Shown here one piece after another: positions 29,375 to 38,330 of a stretch of DNA of 64,000 bases. Position numbers and translations under genes: made by a program. The notes below the pieces were generated by a model, which searched no databases, was not told the DNA's origin, and saw only the letters and a program-made list of their open reading frames with translations. The stretch spans positions 62,001 to 126,000 of the forward strand of contig JBBJNV010000007.1 in the NCBI GenBank assembly GCA_037721215.1, given 5' to 3'. Origin of the DNA: Gemmatimonadaceae bacterium. GTDB lineage: Bacteria > Gemmatimonadota > Gemmatimonadetes > Gemmatimonadales > Gemmatimonadaceae. Numbering within the stretch: position 1 is the stretch's first letter; each line of letters opens with the position of its first letter.

Positions 29375-30591
29375 ATTCGCCGGATCTGCCAGCACGCATT
29401 CTTGAGATCATCCGGAATCTTTCTGGCGATGAACGTTCGATGTCCATCGCCCTGGGCGCAATTATCCGCGAAGCCGATGCCTCGGGCTCAGCGCGTTTTC
29501 ACGACGTCGTCATTCGATATCGCGATGAATTTCTGCGGACGATGCGTGCCGACGGCAAGGACGCCGAGCGTGAGGCGGGACGGCTCGGCCTCGACGAAGT
29601 GCATAGCTACCTGGCGACTTCGATACTGCCTCGTCTCACTGGCGATGGTGTGCTTCTCCAGCCCCCTGACGACCTCGACGCAGAAGGCGCAAGCATCCGT
29701 GTTGCCGAGCCTCTCTGGAGTGAGGTCGGGGCGCACCGCGGCGAGATCGCAGATGGCCTTCGTGATGCCGCTGGCCAGATTGAAATCGAGGCGCCCGGCG
29801 AAACCATTCCTCCGCCGCGCGGGAGCATTCTCGAGGCGCGTGGCCTCGTGAAAAGCTATCGGCGAAGAGCGGTTGTCAACAATGTCGCGCTGAAACTGCA
29901 ACAGGGCGAAATTGTCGGTCTTCTCGGGCCCAACGGCGCGGGGAAGACCACCACGTTCTACATGATCGTCGGGCTCATCGATCCGCAAGCCGGCCGGATT
30001 CTGCTGGACGATCAGGATATAACCGGGATGCCGATGTATAAGCGAGCCCGCAAGGGTATCGGCTATCTGTCACAGGAACCTTCGATATTCAGAAAACTCT
30101 CTGTCGAAGACAACATCCTCGCCATTCTGGAAACGCTTCCGCTGTCAAAGGTCGAGCGTCGCTCCCGGCTCGAAACGCTGCTCGATGAACTGAGCATCAA
30201 GCGGCTCCGGAAGAGCAAGGCCTATACACTATCGGGCGGTGAGCGGCGGAGACTCGAAATAACGCGCGCGCTCGTTACCGATCCGAAGTTCATGATGCTC
30301 GACGAGCCCTTCGCTGGCGTCGATCCCATCGCGGTACACGACATTCAAACCATCGTCGCCGGCCTCCGCCACCGGGGTATCGGGGTGCTGATCAGCGACC
30401 ACAATGTCGAGCAGACACTGGATATCGTCGACCGTGCGTACATTATGTTTGACGGCCAGGTAAAGGTTTCGGGCACCGTCCGAGAGCTGGTGTTCGACGA
30501 CACGGTCGCGGACATCTACCTCGGTCCGACGCTCACCGCGCGACTGCGCGATCGTTTTTCCAATATGCCGTCAGCAGGAGCCGCGCATTGA
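29371..30591 (+). CDS. lptB: LPS export ATPase LptB with a 150-residue N-terminal extension
   Basis: Encodes 406 residues from a GTG start overlapping lptA; standard LptB is about 240. The ABC ATPase starts near residue 153 ([17 protein letters not shown]). Walker A is [11 protein letters not shown] near 188, the Q-loop region YLSQEPS near 233, the signature LSGGERRR near 288, Walker [14 protein letters not shown] near 308 and H-loop ISDHNVEQT near 342. The N-terminal 150 residues are mainly helical and charged ([35 protein letters not shown]), with a winged-helix look, and match no family I recognise. No good internal start would separate them. rpoN follows, overlapping by TTGA. Confidence 0.9.
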   Translation: MNSPDLPARILEIIRNLSGDERSMSIALGAIIREADASGSARFHDVVIRYRDEFLRTMRADGKDAEREAGRLGLDEVHSYLATSILPRLTGDGVLLQPPDDLDAEGASIRVAEPLWSEVGAHRGEIADGLRDAAGQIEIEAPGETIPPPRGSILEARGLVKSYRRRAVVNNVALKLQQGEIVGLLGPNGAGKTTTFYMIVGLIDPQAGRILLDDQDITGMPMYKRARKGIGYLSQEPSIFRKLSVEDNILAILETLPLSKVERRSRLETLLDELSIKRLRKSKAYTLSGGERRRLEITRALVTDPKFMMLDEPFAGVDPIAVHDIQTIVAGLRHRGIGVLISDHNVEQTLDIVDRAYIMFDGQVKVSGTVRELVFDDTVADIYLGPTLTARLRDRFSNMPSAGAAH

Positions 30592-32054
30592 AGCCCGGAA
30601 TGAGTCAGTCCACACAGCTCAGGCAGGAGCTGAAGATCAACCCGCGGCTGTACCAGGCGATGGACCTGCTCTATATGCCGCTGCTCGACCTGCAGCAACA
30701 CCTCAAACAGGAACTCCTCAACAACCCGTTCCTCGATCTTGTCGACCAGGAAGATGAAGAAGAGGACGATCAAGCCGAGCCGGAAGCACCCGCCGAAAAC
30801 CCGGAGGAGAAAGAACGGGGCGACGAGATCGACTGGGAAGAAATTCTTCTCGACGGATTCGATACTGCCGGGGGGCGACGTGAAGAATACGAAGAGCGCG
30901 AATATTACGAGCCGGTCACGGTAGCGACTCGCGATCTGAGTGACCACCTGCGCGAGCAGGTGAGCCTGCTCGCATTGAATCCCCGCGAGCTTCTGCTCGC
31001 CGACGAGTTGCTGGGCAACATCAATGACGACGGCTATCTCGCCTCCACGATTGAAGATATCGTCAGAGTGCTCAACGAGCTGATCACTCACGCGGCAGAG
31101 GAAAACGATCGTGAGATGGCGGACATCCCGCTCTACACGACGGCCGACGGCGAAGCGATGCTGAAGACGGTGCAGGAACTTGATCCCGCCGGCGTTGGGG
31201 CGCGGGACCTTCGCGAATGCCTGTTGCTTCAGCTCGAGGAAGCCGGCCTCAACCAGTCAGTACCATATCGGCTGGTCCACGATTGCTTCGATGAGCTCAT
31301 CGCTCATCGCTGGAGCGAGATTTCGAAGCGGTTTGGAATCACCGCCACCGACGTGCAGAAAGCTGCTGACGAGATAGCCAAGCTCGATCCGAAACCCGGA
31401 CTGCGTTTCAGGTCGGGCGACGAAAATTATATAATTCCCGATCTCATCGTCGATAAGATCGACGGCCACTATCACATCTTTCTGAATGACGCCAATCTAC
31501 CCCGTCTCAAACTGAGTCGCGCCTACCAGGAGATCGCGCGCGACAAGAAGAAGTTCGAAGGCGAGAACAAGGAATTCATCTCGAACAAGCTCAACTCTGC
31601 GAACTGGATGATCCAGGCCATCGAGCAGCGACGGCAGACCATGCTCAAGGTCATGAACTATATCGTCGACCGTCAGCGGGAGTTCTTCGAGAAGGGTGTA
31701 CAGTTTCTCAAGCCTTTGACTCTTCGCGAGGTCGCTGAAGTGATCAACATGCACGAGTCAACGGTGAGCCGCGTGACGAACGAGAAGTTCGTTCAGACAC
31801 CCCGGGGTGTGCTGGCATTGAAATTCTTTTTTTCCTCAGGGCTCGCAACAACGGACGGTGATGACGTATCCGCACGAGGCATCAAGGCTCAACTCGAAAA
31901 ACTCGTGCAGGATGAGGATCCCAAGCATCCGCTCACAGACCAGGCGATCGTCAACATTCTCCGGGAGGACGGCGTGCAGATCGCGAGACGCACTGTCGCC
32001 AAATACCGCGATCAACTTGGAGTGCTCTCAGCCCGCATGCGCAAACGGATATGA
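30588..32054 (+). CDS. rpoN: RNA polymerase sigma-54 factor
   Basis: Encodes 488 residues. Region I is glutamine/leucine-rich ([22 protein letters not shown] cut short here), region II is acidic (about residues 47-80, many E/D), then the core-binding domain, the HTH ([20 protein letters not shown] near 385) and the RpoN box ARRTVAKYR near 468. It directs transcription from -24/-12 promoters with AAA+ activators. Start TTG 30588 overlaps lptB; ATG 30600 is an alternative. The lptB-rpoN order is common in proteobacteria and is kept here. Confidence 0.96.
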   Translation: MKPGMSQSTQLRQELKINPRLYQAMDLLYMPLLDLQQHLKQELLNNPFLDLVDQEDEEEDDQAEPEAPAENPEEKERGDEIDWEEILLDGFDTAGGRREEYEEREYYEPVTVATRDLSDHLREQVSLLALNPRELLLADELLGNINDDGYLASTIEDIVRVLNELITHAAEENDREMADIPLYTTADGEAMLKTVQELDPAGVGARDLRECLLLQLEEAGLNQSVPYRLVHDCFDELIAHRWSEISKRFGITATDVQKAADEIAKLDPKPGLRFRSGDENYIIPDLIVDKIDGHYHIFLNDANLPRLKLSRAYQEIARDKKKFEGENKEFISNKLNSANWMIQAIEQRRQTMLKVMNYIVDRQREFFEKGVQFLKPLTLREVAEVINMHESTVSRVTNEKFVQTPRGVLALKFFFSSGLATTDGDDVSARGIKAQLEKLVQDEDPKHPLTDQAIVNILREDGVQIARRTVAKYRDQLGVLSARMRKRI

Positions 32055-33061
32055 CCGCGTTGCAGGTCGATCCTGCCCCGTTTACAGGAGGTACGCCGCT
32101 CACGCCTCGCACCGGTGTGCCGGTCGTCAGCGTACTCGTCCCGGCAAAGGATGAAGCCGATAATCTGTCGCTATTCATGGAACAGGCGGCGGCGACCTTG
32201 GCCAGCGAACCAGGGAAGTACGAGGTGATTGTGGTTGACGACGGTTCCATCGACGGTACCTGGGAGGTACTTCAGTCTCTCGCCGCCCGGTATGCGTTCC
32301 TTCATCCGGCCCGTCACCGCGTGAGGCGCGGAATCGCCGAGTCTCTTCGGACGGGTTACCTGAATGCTCGCGGGTCGATTCTCGTCTTCTATCCGGCCGA
32401 TCTCCAGTATCTGCCTGAAGACATTCCCAGGCTCGTTGCTCCCATCATTGCCGGTGCTTCGGACATGGTGACCGGGTACAAGCAAGGTGAGTACGAGAAA
32501 GCGTTCGTTTCAGGAGTGTACAACAAACTCAGCCGGTCTCTGTTCAATGTCCCGGTTCGCGACCTCAATTCGGTAAAGGCGTATCGGAGGGAAGTGATGG
32601 ACTCTCTGCCCGCACGCCCGGATTGGCACCGCTACATGGTAGTCATGGCCGTCGCACAGGGCTTTTCTGTGACCGAAGTTCCGGTGCCGCTGTACCCCCG
32701 GCACGCGGGCAAATCCAAGTTCGGGCTCTGTAGAATTCCGGTTGGCGTGATCGACATGCTGGCGGTGTGGTTCGAGCTGAGATTTGCCAAAAAGCCGTTG
32801 CTGCTTTTCGGGATGCTTGGCGCCGGACTTTTCCTGATTGGCGTTCTCGCGGGTATTTCAGCGCTGCTATGGCTGATTTTCGCGGATGAAGGGGTGCGGG
32901 CCGTGTGGACGTTGATTCAGAGTTGTCTCATCCTTGGAAGCGTTTTCTTCGCCACTGGCTTCATCGGAGAACTTGTTGCCGCACAACGCGCAGAGACTCG
33001 CGAGCTTCGCGCGCGAATCGAGGAGCTGGCGCAGGGAAGGGACGGAAACCTGACCCGATAG
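32051..33061 (+). CDS. GT2 glycosyltransferase with C-terminal membrane anchor (CsbB/GtrB-like)
   Basis: Encodes 336 residues. GT-A domain: SVLVPAKDEADNL near residue 27 and VDDGSIDGTW near 62. The usual DxD motif position reads YPADLQY near 118, so the first aspartate is replaced by proline. Two membrane helices near 245-275 and 290-315 form the anchor, as in enzymes that load a sugar onto polyprenyl phosphate. ATGA overlap with rpoN. With the following GT4, YbhN-like, YfhO-like and DPM-like genes it forms a probable surface glycosylation cassette. Sugar and acceptor are unknown. Confidence 0.82.
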   Translation: MTALQVDPAPFTGGTPLTPRTGVPVVSVLVPAKDEADNLSLFMEQAAATLASEPGKYEVIVVDDGSIDGTWEVLQSLAARYAFLHPARHRVRRGIAESLRTGYLNARGSILVFYPADLQYLPEDIPRLVAPIIAGASDMVTGYKQGEYEKAFVSGVYNKLSRSLFNVPVRDLNSVKAYRREVMDSLPARPDWHRYMVVMAVAQGFSVTEVPVPLYPRHAGKSKFGLCRIPVGVIDMLAVWFELRFAKKPLLLFGMLGAGLFLIGVLAGISALLWLIFADEGVRAVWTLIQSCLILGSVFFATGFIGELVAAQRAETRELRARIEELAQGRDGNLTR

Positions 33062-33064
33062 CTG

Positions 33065-34228
33065 GTGAGAGTTCTCTTTCTCACCCATTCGTTCCCGCGC
33101 TTTGCCGGCGACGCGGCCGGTTCGTTTCTTCATCGGCTTGCCTCGGCCCTCCGCGACGAGAATGTCGACGTTCACGTCATCGCACCGGCGGCTCCGGGAC
33201 TGAAGGAGTCAGAATCCGTTGACGGCATTCCTGTAGAGCGGTTCCGTTACGCCCCTCACTCGCTCGAAACGCTCGCGTACACCGGCACTATGGCGCAGGA
33301 TGTGGCCGGTTCATGGACCGCGAGACTCGCGCTGCTCGGCTATATGGGCGCCGGTCTGGCGAAGTCGCTGGGCGCGCAGCGCCGATTTGCGCCTGACGTG
33401 ATTCATGCGCACTGGTGGTTCCCGTCAGGGGTACTTGGCGCAGCGGTTTCGCGATATTCGCGCGCGCCGCTGGTGACGACCATGCACGGCACCGATGTCC
33501 GGCTCGCACGGAGCATCCACGTTAGCCAGCCGTTGTTCCGTAACGTGATGCGCCGGTCATCGCGCGTGACAGTTGTGTCGAGCTGGCTGGCCGCGGAAGT
33601 CATCGCGATCGTGCCCGGTATCTCTCCCATTGTTGCGCCGATGCCCATTGCAGCCGAGAAGTTCAGTCCGGGCGGCTTGCGCAAGGTGAGTCGGTTTCTT
33701 TTTGTGGGCCGTCTCAACAGGCAAAAGGGATTGCAACACCTGTTGCACGCAATGGCGCGATTGGATGACAGCGTTGAGCTCGATGTTGTGGGGAACGGAC
33801 CGGACGATCGAGAGTTGAAAGCGTTAGCCGCAGCCAGCGGACTGCACGGCCGAATCACGTGGCACGGGCAACTGAACCAGAGCTTTCTGCAGGCACTTTA
33901 CCGGGCAGCTACAGCGCTCATCGTTCCTTCGATTGACGAGGGGCTCGGCCTGGTTGCCGCTGAAGCATTGATGTGCGAGACGCCGGTAATTGCATTCCGA
34001 TCTGGCGGGTTGACCGATGTTATCGAGCACGAGCGGACCGGGCTTTTAGCTTCCCCGGCTGACCTGGACGAGCTTGTTGCGGCGATGATGCGTATTCTGG
34101 CACGCCCGGCGGAGGCAATCGGTTTTGGGAAAGCGGGCAGGATTGCAGCCAGCGAGTTGTTCCTGCCAGCGCCCGCCGCGCGCCGGTACGCCGCCATCTA
34201 CCGCGATGCTGCCGGGCCGAAGTCTTGA
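33065..34228 (+). CDS. GT4-family glycosyltransferase
   Basis: Encodes 387 residues from a GTG start three bases after the previous stop. GT-B fold: the N-terminal RVLFLTHSFPRFAGDAAGSF, the middle HAHWWFPSG and TTMHGTDV near residues 115-143, FVGRLNRQKGLQHLL near 214, and the EX7E nucleotide-sugar motif in PSIDEGLGLVAAEALMCETPV near 288 (cut at 20). It is cytoplasmic with no membrane helices. It does not show the N-terminus expected of BshA, so it is more likely an exopolysaccharide or LPS-type transferase. The stop overlaps the next gene (TTGA). Confidence 0.85.
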   Translation: MRVLFLTHSFPRFAGDAAGSFLHRLASALRDENVDVHVIAPAAPGLKESESVDGIPVERFRYAPHSLETLAYTGTMAQDVAGSWTARLALLGYMGAGLAKSLGAQRRFAPDVIHAHWWFPSGVLGAAVSRYSRAPLVTTMHGTDVRLARSIHVSQPLFRNVMRRSSRVTVVSSWLAAEVIAIVPGISPIVAPMPIAAEKFSPGGLRKVSRFLFVGRLNRQKGLQHLLHAMARLDDSVELDVVGNGPDDRELKALAAASGLHGRITWHGQLNQSFLQALYRAATALIVPSIDEGLGLVAAEALMCETPVIAFRSGGLTDVIEHERTGLLASPADLDELVAAMMRILARPAEAIGFGKAGRIAASELFLPAPAARRYAAIYRDAAGPKS

Positions 34229-35151
34229 ACCGGAATCAGCGCAACGCCTTTGTTGCAGCGCAGTGGATACTCGCTCTGGCAGTGCTTTGGTTTGCGTGGC
34301 ACTCGCTCCGCGGCCAATGGAGCGAAGCGGCAGGCGGACTCCAGCATCTGCAAATCCGATGGAGCTGGGTTGCGGGCGCGACCGTCATCGTCTTCCTGAC
34401 CTACGCGCTCCTCATCGAGACTTGGCGAAGGCTGCTGGTGGCGTGGTCGGCTGATCTCTCTTTCCGTACAGCCTCTCGCATCTGGTTCATATCGAACCTT
34501 GGCAAGTACATCCCGGGGAAGATCTGGTCGATCGCGGCGATGAGCATGATGGCCCGGGACAATTCGGTTTCTCCGGTGGCGGCGGCCGGATCCTCCATTC
34601 TCATTCAGATCGTAAGCATCGCGGCAGGAATCGGGGTTGTACTCGTGACTGGCGCGCAGGCCGTCGACCGCCCGTGGCTGGCAGCGCTGATCGGCGGGGC
34701 CATGCTGGCCTCCATTGCCGCCACTCCTTATGTATTGCCCGTGATCGTTCGCCGGACGGCGCGGCTCTTCGGAAGGGAAGTGACCGTTCCCGCACTTGGC
34801 AGTGCGACAATCTGGGGCACATTTGCAAGTGCGGCTCTTTCGTGGGTTGCGTACGGAATTGCGTTTCAGTTTTTTGTGCGGGGCGTCCTTGGGGAAGCGG
34901 CTGGCGCGACAACTTCTTACGTCGCAGTTTACGCCGCATCGTACATCATTGGTTTTCTTGCGCTTTTCGCACCGGGCGGTGCTGTAGTGCGCGAGGGAGC
35001 AATGGTCGCTGGCATGCTGCGCCTTGGACTTTCCAGCCAGGCGGATGCACTGACCATCGCAATCGCATCCCGGCTCTGGCTAACCGTCGTCGAGTTGCTG
35101 CCCGGCCTAGCATACCTCGCCATCCGGCGGGGGTCCAGCTCAACCAATTGA
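34225..35151 (+). CDS. YbhN/UPF0104 (lysylphosphatidylglycerol synthase TM-like) membrane protein
   Basis: Encodes 308 residues from a TTG start overlapping the GT4 gene. About eight membrane helices. The family hallmark SNLGKYIPGKIW lies near residue 92 and LFAPGGAVVREGAM near 250. Relatives include the flippase half of MprF and the C-terminal half of archaeal AglD, which is fused to a dolichol-phosphate GT2. Here such GT2 genes lie on both sides, so a role in moving or presenting lipid-linked sugar is plausible but inferred. Confidence 0.82.
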   Translation: MNRNQRNAFVAAQWILALAVLWFAWHSLRGQWSEAAGGLQHLQIRWSWVAGATVIVFLTYALLIETWRRLLVAWSADLSFRTASRIWFISNLGKYIPGKIWSIAAMSMMARDNSVSPVAAAGSSILIQIVSIAAGIGVVLVTGAQAVDRPWLAALIGGAMLASIAATPYVLPVIVRRTARLFGREVTVPALGSATIWGTFASAALSWVAYGIAFQFFVRGVLGEAAGATTSYVAVYAASYIIGFLALFAPGGAVVREGAMVAGMLRLGLSSQADALTIAIASRLWLTVVELLPGLAYLAIRRGSSSTN

Positions 35152-35155
35152 TATA

Positions 35156-37615
35156 ATGGCAGAAACTACCGGCGGCAGTGCGACTATCGCGCAGGATAGC
35201 CCTTCATCGTCATCGGCTCGCAAGCCACCTTCGCGTTCTGACGTGAACGCCGCCGGCACGGCGGAGCCTCGGTGGGGCGGGATCTGGGCAGCGCTGACCT
35301 ACGCCGTCTGCACGATGGTGCTGGCCTATCCTGCACTCGGGGGGAAATTTCTGGCCGGGCCGCACAGCGACCAGTTCATTGCCGGCTACGCGTTCCGCGA
35401 GTTTGGAGCGAGCACGCTGCAGGCACTGGGGCAGTTCCCGCTGTGGAACCCGTATCTGTTCGGCGGCCTCCCATTCGTTGCGGCAATGCACGGCGACATT
35501 TTTTACCCGACTTTTTTGTTGCGGATGTTGATGCCAACCGACGTTGCCATGACGTGGTCATTCATCATCCACATGTTTCTCGCGGGCCTTTTCACTTACC
35601 ACTTCCTGCGCGTAAGCGGATTCGGATTTTTCGGTTCGCTGTTTGGCGGTATCGCCTACATGATGAGCGGTCAACTCGCCTCACTGGTTTCGCCCGGCCA
35701 TGACGGCAAGCTCTATGTAAGCGCACTGTTGCCCCTCTCCCTGTGGATGCTTACCCGCGGACTTCGCGATGGAATGAAATGGAGCTGGGGAGTGCTGGCG
35801 GTTGTCATCGGCCTTGCCGTGCTCAGCCCGCACCCGCAGTTGCTCCAGTACCTCCTTCTCGCGGCAGGCGCCTACTCAATTTTCCTCGCTGTATCGACGG
35901 TGAAACGGGGGTCACTGGAGCGAAGAGATGCGTTCGTCAGGCTCGCACGGGCGCTGGGAGCGGTGATCCTCGGCATGGCGATGGGGGCAATTCAATATCT
36001 CCCGGTGAGAGAGTACGTCGCCTGGTCTCCACGAGCCGGCGGCATCTCAGACTATTCCACCGCAACGTCTTATGCGTGGCCACTGAAGGAAATCTTTGAT
36101 GCGTACCTGCCGCAGTTCACGGGTATGCTCGATGCCTACTGGGGCGAGAACGGTATTCATTTTCACAGCGACTACATCGGGGTGGTAGTGCTCGTCGTTG
36201 CCGGCGCGGCCTTCTCGAAATACCGCCGCGACCCGGCCAGGGGTCAGCTCCTGTTCTGGGGGCTGACTTTTGTCATCTCGACGCTTTGGGCATTCGGTGG
36301 CGACACCCCGTTTTACCGCATTCCGTATGCGCTGGTGCCGGGCACCAGATATTTCCGCGCCCCTGAGACAGTCTTCTTCGTTGGGACCCTCGCTCTGGCT
36401 TTTCTCTCCGCAGCGGGGGTTGAAAGAATTCTGAGCGGGGAAGTGAGCCGCCGCTACGCAGTCGGCTGGCTCGTCTTTTCAGGACTGGTCGTCCTGCTCG
36501 GCTCGACCGGCGCACTGACGGCAATCGCGCAAACGCTGGCCCCCGATGCGGCTGTCGATAGCGTCGACGCGAACTCACTGCAGATGATCCTGGGAGCATG
36601 GCGATCGTTTGCATTCGTGGTAGCCGCCGTCGCGCTAATACTCTACTTCAAGCGGGGAAAGTTCTCGGTACGAGTTGCAGGGTGGGCGTTCGTGGCACTG
36701 GTTGCAGTGGATCTGTGGACCGTGATGCGGCACTACTGGATTTTTTCTCAGCCCGCCGCCACTGTCTACGCCACCGATCCTGCGATCGACCATATCAAGT
36801 CAGAGCGCCAGCCGGTACGTGTGCTAGCCGTTGAATTCGTTCGGTCGGGCCGAGACCCCAACCTGATTGGAGACGGATTGATGATCCACGATATCCGAAC
36901 AGTGCTCGGCTATCATGGCAATCAGCTCGGGCGTTACAACGAGCTGTTGCAGAAGGATCAGGGATATCAGCAGGTTCTCAATCCGAACGTCTGGAAGCTT
37001 CTCAACGTGCGATTCCTCCTTACCAACGTGCCGGATGTGGGATCACAGGTCCCGGGTGCGCAGCTGGTGGTGGGACCGGTGACAGATGCGGCCGGCGTGA
37101 CCGTATTCCTCTATCGGCTTCCGGGAGAAAACCCATATGCCTGGGTCACTCCCGTGATCGTCAAGGCGGAAGATGAAGCGGTAGGCCAGACGATACTCGA
37201 CCCTCGCTTCGATGTCAGACGCGCGGCCCTTTTCGGGCCCGATGTGCCTGTCACGGCGGTAGCGAACCTGGCGGCGCTACCTGAACCGCTGCCAATCTCC
37301 ACCACGGTCACTAGTTACGCCCCCGGAAAGGCGTCAATTCGGCTTTCTGCACCGGCGCCCGCAGGCGCTGCACTCATGATATCCGAGAATTACTACCCTG
37401 GATGGCGGGCTACCGCCGATGGAAAACCCGCTGTGGTCGGCCGCGCTGACTATTCACTGATGGGCGTTCAACTGCCTGTCGGCGCAACAAGTGTAGACCT
37501 GGCATTTCATAGCGAACCCTACGAGCGCGGAAAGCTGATTACATTCGTGGCTCTCGCGTTGGCGCTGGCGTTGACCGTTGCAGGCGTCGTGGCAGAACGG
37601 AGGAAGCGTGGCTGA
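35156..37615 (+). CDS. YfhO-family membrane protein, probable GT-C glycosyltransferase
   Basis: Encodes 819 residues. A short polar N-terminus (1-40) is followed by about a dozen membrane segments (45-520), then a C-terminal soluble domain of about 250 residues (FDVRRAALFGPDVP, ENYYPGWRATADGKP near 745) and a last helix. The first loop has the GT-C-like acidic motif GPHSDQFIAGY and PLWNPYLFGGLPF near residue 100. In Bacillus, YfhO works with the GT2 CsbB to decorate lipoteichoic acid; this organism has no such polymer, so the acceptor must differ. The downstream GT2 overlaps its end. Confidence 0.82.
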   Translation: MAETTGGSATIAQDSPSSSSARKPPSRSDVNAAGTAEPRWGGIWAALTYAVCTMVLAYPALGGKFLAGPHSDQFIAGYAFREFGASTLQALGQFPLWNPYLFGGLPFVAAMHGDIFYPTFLLRMLMPTDVAMTWSFIIHMFLAGLFTYHFLRVSGFGFFGSLFGGIAYMMSGQLASLVSPGHDGKLYVSALLPLSLWMLTRGLRDGMKWSWGVLAVVIGLAVLSPHPQLLQYLLLAAGAYSIFLAVSTVKRGSLERRDAFVRLARALGAVILGMAMGAIQYLPVREYVAWSPRAGGISDYSTATSYAWPLKEIFDAYLPQFTGMLDAYWGENGIHFHSDYIGVVVLVVAGAAFSKYRRDPARGQLLFWGLTFVISTLWAFGGDTPFYRIPYALVPGTRYFRAPETVFFVGTLALAFLSAAGVERILSGEVSRRYAVGWLVFSGLVVLLGSTGALTAIAQTLAPDAAVDSVDANSLQMILGAWRSFAFVVAAVALILYFKRGKFSVRVAGWAFVALVAVDLWTVMRHYWIFSQPAATVYATDPAIDHIKSERQPVRVLAVEFVRSGRDPNLIGDGLMIHDIRTVLGYHGNQLGRYNELLQKDQGYQQVLNPNVWKLLNVRFLLTNVPDVGSQVPGAQLVVGPVTDAAGVTVFLYRLPGENPYAWVTPVIVKAEDEAVGQTILDPRFDVRRAALFGPDVPVTAVANLAALPEPLPISTTVTSYAPGKASIRLSAPAPAGAALMISENYYPGWRATADGKPAVVGRADYSLMGVQLPVGATSVDLAFHSEPYERGKLITFVALALALALTVAGVVAERRKRG

Positions 37616-38330
37616 ACGAGCGCTGGTGATAGTCCCCACATACAATGAAAAGGACAATATCGCGCGTTTGATTCCGGCGGTGCTGTCCCAGAATGCTTCG
37701 ATCGATATCCTTGTCGTTGACGACGGATCTCCCGACGGGACCGGCGCGATCGTCGATTCAGTTGCCGCCTCCGAACCGCGAGTACACTGTCTTCATCGCG
37801 CTGGAAAGATGGGACTGGGAACGGCATACCTGACCGGGTTCAAGTGGGCGTTGGAGCGCGACTACCAGCTGGTGTTCGAGATGGACGCAGACTTTTCTCA
37901 TGCGCCCGAGATGATTCCGCTGTTCCTCAAAGCCATCGAGAGTGCTGATCTGGTGATTGGATCGCGATATCAGAATGGGCAGGTCAATGTAGTGAACTGG
38001 CCCATGAGCCGGCTGTTTCTCAGCTATTCAGCCAACATTTATGCAAGGCGGGTGACGGGGCTTCAGATCTTCGATGCCACCGGTGGTTTCAAATGCTTCC
38101 GGCGGAAAGTCCTTGAGGCAATCGACCTAACTGCCGTGAAATCAAATGGTTATGCCTTTCAGATCGAAATGACGTTCAGGGTCTGGAAAAAGAAATTCCG
38201 CATTGTCGAAATCCCGATCGTCTTCGTCGACCGGACTGAAGGATCAAGCAAGATGTCCAAACAGATTGTCCGTGAGGCCGTCCTGATGGTGTGGCGCCTC
38301 AGGTGGTGGTCGATCGCGGGCCGGGTATGA
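37608..38330 (+). CDS. Polyprenol monophosphomannose synthase-like GT2
   Basis: Encodes 240 residues from GTG 37608, overlapping the YfhO gene by eight bases. Motifs of the DPM1 type are IVPTYNEKDNI near residue 7, VVDDGSPDGTG near 36, MDADFSHAPE near 88, and ATGGFKCFRRK near 160. It has no membrane helices. It would transfer a hexose (mannose by analogy) to undecaprenyl phosphate, creating the donor for the YfhO-like enzyme. The stop overlaps dapF (ATGA). Confidence 0.88.
   Translation: MAERALVIVPTYNEKDNIARLIPAVLSQNASIDILVVDDGSPDGTGAIVDSVAASEPRVHCLHRAGKMGLGTAYLTGFKWALERDYQLVFEMDADFSHAPEMIPLFLKAIESADLVIGSRYQNGQVNVVNWPMSRLFLSYSANIYARRVTGLQIFDATGGFKCFRRKVLEAIDLTAVKSNGYAFQIEMTFRVWKKKFRIVEIPIVFVDRTEGSSKMSKQIVREAVLMVWRLRWWSIAGRV

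Noticed and set aside
33065-34228. GT4 gene as bshA, to complete a bacillithiol pathway with bshC
   Set aside because: The N-terminus and neighbours fit a polysaccharide-type GT4; the expected BshA opening motif is not seen.
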